Origin: TWA4 sp964613155
Lineage (GTDB): Bacteria; Bacillota; Clostridia; Lachnospirales; Lachnospiraceae
Assembly: GCA_964613155.1 (NCBI GenBank)
Contig: CAZTHP010000030.1
Coordinates: forward strand, 1-27,978
Reading direction: 5' to 3'
Length of the DNA: 27,978 nucleotides
Positions 15,197 to 22,249 of the stretch are shown one piece after another. The notes under the pieces are model-generated. The model was not told the origin of the DNA, did not search any database, and worked only from the letters and a program-made list of their open reading frames with translations. The first letter of the stretch is position 1; each line of letters opens with the position of its first letter. A program made the position numbers and the translations under genes.

Positions 15197-18100
15197 ATGC
15201 AGTTGGAGATTGCACGTCCGTGGGTTTTTGTGCTGTTTCCTGTTCTGGCAGGAGTTATAATCTGGTTTGCGCGGGGATTTCGCAGTCGGCGCGGAAGTCG
15301 CAGAATTGGAGAAATTTGCATGCGCTGTTTGGTGCTGCTGTGCGTGATCCTTGCATTTTCCGGCATGAGTATTAAAAAAAGCAGTGACCGCACGACAACG
15401 ATTTTTCTGGTTGATTTATCCGATAGCATGAAAGGTGTTTATGCGGAAGAAACAAAGTTCGTTCAGTCAGCGATTGCAGAGATGCCGGATAAAAACCAGG
15501 CAGGAATCGTTGTATTTGGTGCAGACGCGCAGATTGAGCAGTTTGTCAGTGAGAAAAAGATCTTTACGGATTTTCAATCTCAGGTTACAGCGACTGCGAC
15601 CAACTTAGAACAGGCCGTTCAGACTTCTCTGGCTTTATTTCCGGATGAAAGTGCCTGCCGATTGGTTTTATTGACCGATGGTTCTGAAAATGAAGGCAGT
15701 ATACAGGAACTGGCTTCTTCGTTTGCCGGTACAGATGTGGAGCTAAAAGTTGTTTCCTACGATTCATCGGTAGAAAAGGAAGTCTACATCAGTGAAATGA
15801 CACTGCCGGATACGATTCATCAGGGCGATCGTTTTCAGGTAAAAACAACGATTTATTCAACGGATACGGTAAAAGCTTCGGTTTCATTATATTCTGGACG
15901 AACTTTGAAAGATCAGAAGGATGTAATTCTGCAAAAAGGCGAAAATCAGCTGGTATTTTCTGATCAGGGCGTAGAAGGCGGTTTGAAAAGCTATCGAGTT
16001 ACGGTAGAAGCAGAGGAAGATACCGTTTCAGTCAATAATACGTATAGTGCGTTTACGACAGTAGAAGCGCGTCCGAAATTGCTGGTAGTAGAAGGTTCGA
16101 AGAAGGAAAGTAAGGAATTTGTCAAGGTACTGGAAGCGTGTAACTACGATTATGAAGTTGTAACACCCTCTGGTGTGCCATCACAAATTTCGGATATGAC
16201 CTTATATCAATCCATTATTTTAGTGGATGTTTATGCGGATGATCTGCGCAGCGGTTTTTTGGAAAATTTGAAAACATACGTCAAAGATTATGCTGGCGGC
16301 GTGGCGGCGATCGGCGGTCCGAATAGTTTTGCGTTGGGAAATTATCGAAATACGCCTTTAGAGGAAATTCTTCCGGTTCAGATGGATTTGGAAGGGGAAA
16401 AACAAATTCCGAAGCTTGCGATGGTAATGGTCATCGACCATTCAGGCAGTATGAGTTCTCCGTCAACCGATAAAAGCGGTATTACCTGTATGGATATTGC
16501 AAAACAGGCTGCTGTCAATTCGCTGGATTCTCTGCGGGAAATCGACGAAGTTGGTGTTTTGGCATTTGATGACGGTTATACATGGTCCGTTCCCCTTCAG
16601 GAAGCTGTGGACACGGGTGCGATCATCGAACGGATTTCGGGTATTGGCTCCGCTGGCGGCACTAGTATTTATCCTGCTTTAGCGGAAGCCGTGAAAAAGA
16701 TTAAAAAATCCGATGCTGCGTTAAAGCATATTGTCCTGCTCACGGATGGGCAGGATGGATTTCAAGCATATGAGGATGTCCTAAAAGAAATGGAAGAAGA
16801 AGGAATTACTCTTTCTACTGTTGCAGTCGGGACAGGTGCAGATAACGATACGCTGCAATGGCTGGCGCAGGAAGGCGGCGGTCGGTATTACTATTCCGAT
16901 GCCAGCACAACACTTCCCAGAATTTTTGCGCAAGAAGTATATCTTTCTGTGAAAAGCTATTTAATTAATGAAGAATTTACACCGGTGATCGTCAATTCCC
17001 ATGAGATCATTCAGGATATTTTTAACGAAGGAAGTCCCAGTCTTTTGGGATATATCGCTTCAACCCCGAAATCGACGGCCTCTGTTTTGTTACAGTCCAG
17101 TAAAGAAGACCCAATTTTAACTGTTTGGCAGTATGGATTAGGGCGAACCGTTGCATGGAACAGTGATGTAACGGGGCAGTGGACGGGAAATTTCGTAGGA
17201 TGGGATCATTACGCCGCCTTGTGGCGCAATATCATTGACTGGACCATTTCCAAATCAGAATTAGGAGAAGATACCATTCAGATTCAGCAGGAAGCATCCT
17301 CCGCAGTGGTAACTTATGAAACAGAAAATTACAGTGCGCAAACGAATATTTCCGCTGTTTTTACATCAGAAAGCGGAGAACAGCAGGAGGTTACACTGAA
17401 AGCCGTTTCCCCCGGTGTTTATCAAAGCGAAGTTCCTTTGGACGAAGTCGGTATATACAGCATTAATATCCGCAATCAGGAAGGTAAGGAAATCGTAAAG
17501 AATATCAATACTGCGGCGGCTATGCAGTATTCACAGGAGTATCGCTATGCAGACGTTCATAATACATTGGAAAAATTTGTAGAAAAAGTATCGGGACGGT
17601 ATATTACGCAGTCCGAAGAAGTCTTTGACACTGACTTAAAGGGCGCAATGTCCCGTATTGACCTAACAGAATTGCTGCTGTTTGTGGGAATTTTACTGTT
17701 TATGGCAGATGTCATTATCCGCCGGATGTGTGTGGACTGGCTAGGGGTGCTGCAAAGTGGATGGATGCGCGCTTCACAAGGAATTCGGCAGTTATTCATA
17801 GGACGTGTAAAGCAAGCAGAGCGCAGAAATGCAGCTGGAGGCGGCAGACGCAGTGTAGTGGAAGCAGGTCAGAAATCTGGTCAGAACGGTAAAGCAGATG
17901 GTAGTGCAGCAGGAAACCATGCAAGTATGTCGGGAGCTGGACAAAGCAGTAAAGCAGATAGCGGTACAGCAGGAAACCATGCAGGTGTGTCGGGAACTGG
18001 ACAAAGCAGTAAGGTAGATAGTGGTACAGCAGGAAACCATGCAAGTATGTCGGGAACTGAACAAAGTGGTAAAGCAGATGAACGTCCCTCTAAATCGGCT

Positions 18101-18253
18101 GAGACACAAAAAACTGGATTTGGCCGGAAGAAATCGGATCAGAAAGCGAAAAAGCAGAAAACTGGTACAGATTCCCACAATTCTCGTAATGCAGATGAGA
18201 ATATAATCGATACCTCCGCATTGCTGAAAAAGAAACGGGAGCGAGATCTGTAA
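15197..18253 (+). CDS. Large membrane protein with two VWA domains and a GATase-like domain
   Basis: The 1018-residue product has two N-terminal helices (about 9-25 and 42-57). VWA domain 1 has MIDAS Asp73, Ser75, Ser77 (DLSDS) and Asp161 in LLTDGSENEG. Next is a beta-rich stretch, then a GATase-like domain from about 294 with GGVAAIGGPNSFALGNY. VWA domain 2 has MIDAS Asp414, Ser416, Ser418 (DHSGS) and a later LLTDGQDG. A last helix lies at about 823-844. The tail of about 170 residues is polar and contains three 20-residue repeats (899-958), ending in a Lys-rich part. Two MIDAS sites in one chain are unusual but known in GATase-VWA fusions of MoxR loci. AGAGGAGAG precedes the ATG by about 5 nt. 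It is the last gene of the operon, before the terminator at 18435-18476. Confidence 0.85.
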   Translation: MQLEIARPWVFVLFPVLAGVIIWFARGFRSRRGSRRIGEICMRCLVLLCVILAFSGMSIKKSSDRTTTIFLVDLSDSMKGVYAEETKFVQSAIAEMPDKNQAGIVVFGADAQIEQFVSEKKIFTDFQSQVTATATNLEQAVQTSLALFPDESACRLVLLTDGSENEGSIQELASSFAGTDVELKVVSYDSSVEKEVYISEMTLPDTIHQGDRFQVKTTIYSTDTVKASVSLYSGRTLKDQKDVILQKGENQLVFSDQGVEGGLKSYRVTVEAEEDTVSVNNTYSAFTTVEARPKLLVVEGSKKESKEFVKVLEACNYDYEVVTPSGVPSQISDMTLYQSIILVDVYADDLRSGFLENLKTYVKDYAGGVAAIGGPNSFALGNYRNTPLEEILPVQMDLEGEKQIPKLAMVMVIDHSGSMSSPSTDKSGITCMDIAKQAAVNSLDSLREIDEVGVLAFDDGYTWSVPLQEAVDTGAIIERISGIGSAGGTSIYPALAEAVKKIKKSDAALKHIVLLTDGQDGFQAYEDVLKEMEEEGITLSTVAVGTGADNDTLQWLAQEGGGRYYYSDASTTLPRIFAQEVYLSVKSYLINEEFTPVIVNSHEIIQDIFNEGSPSLLGYIASTPKSTASVLLQSSKEDPILTVWQYGLGRTVAWNSDVTGQWTGNFVGWDHYAALWRNIIDWTISKSELGEDTIQIQQEASSAVVTYETENYSAQTNISAVFTSESGEQQEVTLKAVSPGVYQSEVPLDEVGIYSINIRNQEGKEIVKNINTAAAMQYSQEYRYADVHNTLEKFVEKVSGRYITQSEEVFDTDLKGAMSRIDLTELLLFVGILLFMADVIIRRMCVDWLGVLQSGWMRASQGIRQLFIGRVKQAERRNAAGGGRRSVVEAGQKSGQNGKADGSAAGNHASMSGAGQSSKADSGTAGNHAGVSGTGQSSKVDSGTAGNHASMSGTEQSGKADERPSKSAETQKTGFGRKKSDQKAKKQKTGTDSHNSRNADENIIDTSALLKKKRERDL
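17891..18070 (+). repeat. 60-bp tandem repeat, three copies, inside the VWA/GATase gene
   Basis: Units begin at 17891, 17951 and 18011, with a partial fourth at 18071. Each encodes 20 residues of the form KADxGxAGNHAxxSGxxQSS. Units are about 90% identical in DNA. The repeats lie in the cytoplasmic or wall-side tail after the last membrane helix and keep the frame, so copy number could vary without breaking the protein. Confidence 0.92.
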
Positions 18254-18366
18254 GCTAGAATCTGTAAGTTAAATCTGCTGGGAAATGTACAGGCAGATGT
18301 GAAGATAAAAACGAAAGCACGAAAGAGATGAAGCAATACTACGTACAAAAGAGAAGACGAGAATCA

Positions 18367-18432
18367 TGCCAATATTGTGCCAATATTGTGCGAATATCGT
18401 GATGAAATCGTACTAATATCGTACTAAAATAA
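18367..18432. repeat. 11-bp degenerate tandem repeat, about six copies
   Basis: Units start at 18367, 18378, 18389, 18400, 18411 and 18422. The first two are identical (TGCCAATATTG) and the rest drift (TGCGAATATCG, TGATGAAATCG, TACTAATATCG, TACTAAAATAA). The array lies in the 3' untranslated region between the VWA/GATase stop and the terminator. Confidence 0.8.
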
Positions 18433-18434
18433 GG

Positions 18435-18480
18435 AAAGCAGATCGATACAGGGAGTGAAGTGTATCGATCTGCTTTTTTA
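18435..18480. terminator. Bidirectional Rho-independent terminator
   Basis: A perfect 16-bp stem (18435-18450 with 18461-18476; arms contain GCAGATCGATACA) around a 10-nt loop is followed by a T-run on the plus strand; the A-rich left flank serves the minus strand. It lies between the converging VWA operon and the ferritin-like gene and probably ends both. Confidence 0.92.
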
Positions 18481-18490
18481 ATGGAAAACT

Positions 18491-18931
18491 TTATCGGAAT
18501 TGTTTTGCTTCTTCCAAAAAGTCTTCTTCTTTTTTTATGATGCAGTCTACAAGAGAAACGCTTTCCAGCGATGCGTGAGAGTACTGATTAAGCGCATGAC
18601 TGAGTGTCTGAATTCCCATACTGCATCCGTCCATCATTAACTTTGCAATCTGGCTGTCATCCTTTTTTACCATCATTTTCATTTCTGCGACTCCCCAGGA
18701 AAATACGCTCGCACCAGGATTTGGTTCTTTTGCATTCCGTCCCTGCTCGCCTAAAAGAGCGTCAGCCTCTCTTTTTAATCTGGTGTGGCTTGTAATATAC
18801 CCTTCCACAAGTTTGCGAAAGTGAGAATTTTCAATATTTCCCTGAAGATGTTTCATATTGCTGAGTGCCATGCGGCATCCAGAACTGCATTCTTCCAGCA
18901 ATTGAATCGTGTCATATCCCGTTGTCACCAT
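18491..18931 (-). CDS. Ferritin-like four-helix protein of Clostridia, function unknown
   Basis: The ATG at 18931 is chosen (146 residues) because AAGAAGGA lies 7 nt before it; the ATG two codons upstream is only 1 nt from the ribosome site. The product is almost entirely helical and soluble, with no signal peptide. Its pattern (YDTIQLLEECSSGCRMAL at the start, FSWGVAEMKMMV in the middle, KLMMDGCSMGIQ, then a KKEEDFLEEAKQF end) matches a family of small ferritin-like/DUF2383-like proteins common in Lachnospiraceae, as I recall it. Acidic and His residues that could bind metal are present (E15, E43, H49, E56), but no full di-iron ExxH pair is obvious. Four Cys occur in helix contexts. Function is unknown; stress or spore-related roles have been guessed for relatives. 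It is transcribed alone. Confidence 0.72.
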   Translation of the reverse strand: MVTTGYDTIQLLEECSSGCRMALSNMKHLQGNIENSHFRKLVEGYITSHTRLKREADALLGEQGRNAKEPNPGASVFSWGVAEMKMMVKKDDSQIAKLMMDGCSMGIQTLSHALNQYSHASLESVSLVDCIIKKEEDFLEEAKQFR

Positions 18932-19270
18932 AGTCATGTCCTTCTTTCTGATTCCTATAAGTTTTTATAAGTTTTATAAGTTCCTATAGGTGTTCTCGTT
19001 CTATAAGCTTGAAAAAGCAGACTCTCTATGGGAAACTTCATCATGAAGCTTTATTCATTCCGTTTAAACTTCAAAACTTCTATGGGAGGCTTCCTGTGTT
19101 TTATTTCATCACAAGAACTTTCATAGCATTTTGATACGAAGCAGCATGATTTTTGTTTAAACTTAAACTTCAAAGTTTCTATTGAGAAGCTTCACAAGTT
19201 TACTCTACATCTATATATCGGTTTCAAGCTTAAAATTTCGTCCGGGAATACGAATTTTTTATTTTAAAGA

Positions 19271-19310
19271 ATTCTCTGGAAAATTTCGAGGGTTTCCAGA
19301 GAATCCTTTT
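19271..19310. terminator. Hairpin, possible terminator
   Basis: ATTCTCTGGAAA (19271-19282) pairs perfectly with TTTCCAGAGAAT (19293-19304) around a 10-nt loop. CCTTTT follows on the plus strand; on the minus strand TCTTTAAAATAAAAAA follows. It lies about 200 nt beyond the YcxB-like gene and could end its transcript, though both T-tracts are short. Confidence 0.55.
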
Positions 19311-19410
19311 CACCTTCATCCGTAAAAGCGGAACATGCTATAGTATGTGCAGTTTGCCGAAGAACATGTACGGCAGAAGTAAAATGTAGTTTTTATACGT
19401 TGTACAGATT

Positions 19411-19510
19411 ACAGCTTAGATAGTGTACAGCTTAGATAGTGTACAGCTTACGTAGTGTACAGTTTATATAGCTTACGTAATGTATAGTTTACATAGTATA
19501 CAGTTTACCA
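19411..19510. repeat. 16-bp tandem repeat, about six copies, one broken
   Basis: Full units start at 19424, 19440, 19456 and 19481 with the form TGTACAGCTTAGATAG, TGTACAGCTTACGTAG, TGTACAGTTTATATAG, TGTATAGTTTACATAG. Partial units flank them (19411-19423, 19472-19480, 19497-19510). The array runs up to the stop codon of the YcxB-like gene, so it is that gene's 3' untranslated region. Confidence 0.8.
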
Positions 19511-19511
19511 T

Positions 19512-20126
19512 TTATTTACAGTGGCAGCTGTCTGCGTAAGCAGGACAATATTTTGCAAGAATTTCCCGAATTTCAAATAATTGCTTTTGATTTAAAATTC
19601 GCTTCGGAATGCAGAAACTGTGAAAACGATCTGCTCGAATGGCAAATAACTGATCGGTTTCAAAGCATTTTCCACCAGCAAATGCAAACAGGTCAACGGA
19701 GTCATCGCCGTAAGGGAGAATATAACCGTCAGAAGATACTACCAATTTGTAGGTTCCTCTCTGCTTGCTGATCTTACGTGCGCTGTTTTTGCCTTTTAAA
19801 GACGGATAAGCTCCGACGATAAAGGAAAACGCCGCCATTACAATTGCCGTAAATGCGTAGTGAATACCGTATGGATTTTGCGCATATAAGATAACGGCAC
19901 CGATGGCAAGAACAAACAGAACACAGCTCATGATAATCCTGGATTTTTTGGAACGTTTATCACAGATAAGAGTCATAGATTCTGCCAGTTCGTCATAAGA
20001 CAGTTGATAATTCAAATGATATTTTTTAATATCCGTAGATTCTTCCAGCTGTGGACGCTTTGCAATCCGATCTTGTTCCTTTTCTTTGCCTTTGCCAGAA
20101 CGGAATAGCTGATCAAACAATTTCAT
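19512..20126 (-). CDS. YcxB-like membrane protein
   Basis: The start is the ATG at 20126 (204 residues), with TGAGGAG ending 8 nt upstream; a GTG three codons earlier is inside the ribosome site. The protein has a charged N-terminal segment (KGKEKEQDRIAKR), two membrane helices (about 64-81 and 90-109) joined by a short loop, and a C-terminal cytoplasmic domain. That domain contains ETDQLFAIRADRFHSFCIPKRIL (154-176 region), which fits the YcxB C-terminal pattern in which a KR motif follows a Tyr/Phe-rich strand. Three Cys lie near the end (CPAYADSCHC). Molecular function is not established for this family. It stands alone between the repeat array and the BCCT gene. Confidence 0.7.
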   Translation of the reverse strand: MKLFDQLFRSGKGKEKEQDRIAKRPQLEESTDIKKYHLNYQLSYDELAESMTLICDKRSKKSRIIMSCVLFVLAIGAVILYAQNPYGIHYAFTAIVMAAFSFIVGAYPSLKGKNSARKISKQRGTYKLVVSSDGYILPYGDDSVDLFAFAGGKCFETDQLFAIRADRFHSFCIPKRILNQKQLFEIREILAKYCPAYADSCHCK

Positions 20127-20199
20127 AACATTCACTCCTCAATTCTTATCTTAACGAAAATTCTTAACGAAATCCTTGCTGTTTTTATTAGTTTCTTCT

Positions 20200-20257
20200 A
20201 ATAATCTCATTTAGTAATACGGTCAATTAATAATCCCATCCAGTAATACGGTCAATA
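20200..20257. repeat. 29-bp tandem duplication of the end of the BCCT gene
   Basis: 20200-20228 and 20229-20257 are head-to-tail copies sharing AGTAATACGGTCAAT and differing at four positions. The right copy encodes the C-terminus DRITGWDY and the stop; the left copy, beyond the stop, would read DRITK followed by TGA. A weak AT-only inverted repeat (TTATTAG/CTAATAA, 20185-20204) touches its left side. Confidence 0.85.
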
Positions 20258-21873
20258 ATATTTCTCTTTCTATTGGGATCATAAGCCATATTCGGAAGAC
20301 GTTCGGATTTTACAGGATTACCCTTTTCATCGTAATTATCTTTATGCACATCGTATTTTGCAGGATTTTTCATAATCTTAATCCAAGATACGATGACACC
20401 GACAAAGAGGAAGACTCCAAGGAATCCACCCAGATTCATAAGCTGTTTGATACCGTTTACACCCTTTGTACCAACGAAGATGACACACAGAACACCACCA
20501 GTTACACCCCAAAGAACTTTCATTAATACAGGTGATTCGGTATCTTCTGCGGTTAATCCTTCTGTACAAAGACCGGACATCGCGTTAGTATTGGAGTCGG
20601 CAGCTGTTACGAAGGAAAGTGCTGTTACAACCAGGAATAAGGTAATCGTTAATGCTGAGAAAGGTAACTGCTGGAATACAGCACAAGTTGCAAATCCTTC
20701 TCCACCTTCCAGAGCTTTGGAGATACCAGCGCCCTGTAATTCGTAGTAAATTGCGGAAGAACCGAAGAATCCCATCCAAATACAAGAGAAGATAGAAGGA
20801 ATGAAGAAAATTACGTCGATGAATTCTTTAACAGAGTAACCACGGCCAATCTTACCTAAGAACAGAGCAGTGATCGGCATCCATGCATAGTAACTGCACA
20901 TGAAGAAGGTCGGCCACCATCTGGACCAGTAATCACCTTCAGAAGCAGAAGTTAAAAGACTCAATTCGAAGAAACGAGAAACGTAAGTACCAAAAGTTTC
21001 AACGGTTACATCCAGCATATAAGCAGTCGGTCCGAACAGGAATAAGAATGCAAGCAAAATTAAGAACAGACGGCTGTTTAAAGTGGAAAGAATACGGATA
21101 CCGTTCATAACACCAGAAGATGCGGATAAAACGAAAGCAGCTGTCATAACCATGATAATAATGATCTGCATTGTTTTCGTTGCTTCGCCGCCTGTTAAGG
21201 AACAGATACCATCAGCGATCATGATAACGCCGTAACCCATAGAACCAGCAATACCGCAGCTCATGCAGAATAAGCAGATTGCATCGATAACAGGGTTGAT
21301 CTTTTTGTTTAACTTATCGCCTACCATCGGGTTGATCATAGAACCAATCGCATATTTCTTTTCCATGTTGAAGAAAACAAATGCAAAGGTTAAAGCAGCC
21401 AGACAGTAAATTGCCATAGGGTTAAATGACCATTCCAGGAACATGGTGTCCATAGCAAATGTGATTGCAGCACCGGAACCGGGTTCTGCATGTGCATAAG
21501 AAGCCGGATTATACATATGAATCATAGGCTCTGCACATCCCCACAGGGTAATACCTGCTGCAAGAATGGTACAAAGTGCGATCCATACGAAGTTTCCGTA
21601 ACTCATCTGCGGTCTGGCTTTGGGGCCGCCGAGACGAACATGCTTGATCGGGCTTGCATAGGTGATCAGCAGAAGCATTACAGCGACAACGGTACAGCCG
21701 TTAAAAAGCCAGGAAAAATTTTCAAGAATCCAGGTTTGGATCAGTGTAAGCGTTGCATCAAATGCTTCGTAGTTGACAAAGCTCAATACAACGATGGCAA
21801 CCAGGATCAACCAGGGAGGAAGAAAGATTTTCCAGTTGATAGTTTTTTTGTTGTTCGTATTTTTGTTTTCCAT
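20227..21873 (-). CDS. BCCT-family betaine/choline/carnitine transporter
   Basis: The 548-residue protein has about twelve membrane helices and the BCCT pattern, with a helix-8-region segment near residues 310-345 (GDYWSRWWPTFF, then YYAWMPITALFLGKIGRGYS). BCCT carriers move quaternary ammonium compounds with Na+ or H+ or by exchange. The canonical Trp-rich box is altered here (WMPIT), as I recall for carriers linked to MttB-type methyltransferases in Clostridia. N-terminal (KNTNNKKTINWK) and C-terminal tails are short and polar, which argues against BetP-type osmosensing. GAAAGGGGC lies upstream of the ATG. It is separated from the MFS gene by 376 bp holding its own promoter-like sequences and a strong hairpin, so it is probably a separate transcript. 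Substrate is inferred from context only. Confidence 0.93.
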   Translation of the reverse strand: MENKNTNNKKTINWKIFLPPWLILVAIVVLSFVNYEAFDATLTLIQTWILENFSWLFNGCTVVAVMLLLITYASPIKHVRLGGPKARPQMSYGNFVWIALCTILAAGITLWGCAEPMIHMYNPASYAHAEPGSGAAITFAMDTMFLEWSFNPMAIYCLAALTFAFVFFNMEKKYAIGSMINPMVGDKLNKKINPVIDAICLFCMSCGIAGSMGYGVIMIADGICSLTGGEATKTMQIIIIMVMTAAFVLSASSGVMNGIRILSTLNSRLFLILLAFLFLFGPTAYMLDVTVETFGTYVSRFFELSLLTSASEGDYWSRWWPTFFMCSYYAWMPITALFLGKIGRGYSVKEFIDVIFFIPSIFSCIWMGFFGSSAIYYELQGAGISKALEGGEGFATCAVFQQLPFSALTITLFLVVTALSFVTAADSNTNAMSGLCTEGLTAEDTESPVLMKVLWGVTGGVLCVIFVGTKGVNGIKQLMNLGGFLGVFLFVGVIVSWIKIMKNPAKYDVHKDNYDEKGNPVKSERLPNMAYDPNRKRNIIDRITGWDY

Positions 21874-22249
21874 AAGTTTGCCCCTTTCTTTTGGAACGTT
21901 TTATAGCCTTCGTATTTCCTCAAAAGATAGCATTGTATTTATTATGATTGTTTTGAGATTTGAAATTTATTAGTTAATATGGTTATTGTTATCGTATAGG
22001 ATTGCAAATTATTTTATTATGAGTTGTATAAAATAAAAACTTAAAAGTTAATATGATTTTTGTTATATTGGAGCAAAAATCAAGTAATCGATTTTGGGTT
22101 TGTATATTGTGATTATATAGGAAAAAATGTTGACTAGAAATAGATAATTTACAAGCGTGAAGAAAATTTTATATTTAAAATTTTCTTCACGCTTGTTTTT
22201 AACAAAGATCAAATTTTAGTGAATTATTATGTATATGTTTTAAGATAGA
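21874..22249. promoter_or_regulatory. Upstream region of the BCCT gene with paired direct repeats
   Basis: AGTTAATATG-(G/A)-TT-(A/T)-TTGTTAT occurs at 21972-21992 and 22046-22066, same orientation, 74 bp apart, with only two differences. On the minus strand a TATAAT lies at 22112-22117 without a good -35. This arrangement suggests an activator- or repressor-controlled promoter for the BCCT gene. No copy of the TetR palindrome was found here. The rest is AT-rich with no ORF. Confidence 0.45.
22151..22200. terminator. Strong hairpin between the MFS and BCCT genes
   Basis: A perfect 21-bp stem (22151-22171 with 22176-22196; arms contain ACAAGCGTGAAGAAAATTTT) has a 4-nt loop. The clean T-tract follows on the plus strand, whereas the genes on both sides run on the minus strand, where only a mixed AT tail follows. 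It still probably ends or weakens the MFS transcript 55 nt after its stop. Confidence 0.8.

Larger units (their letters stand above)
18938..19511. other. Repeat-rich non-coding spacer
   Basis: No ORF of note in 574 bp. It contains TTATAAGTT-type near-repeats (18954-18989), and two diverged copies of a GTTTAAACTT-CAAA-CTTCTAT-GGCTTC-like segment (about 19069-19095 and 19158-19195, with a third weaker CTATGGGAAACTTC at 19026-19039). It also holds a 12-bp hairpin (19271-19304) and a 16-bp tandem array (19411-19510). The copies suggest slippage-driven growth of the spacer rather than a lost gene. Confidence 0.55.
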
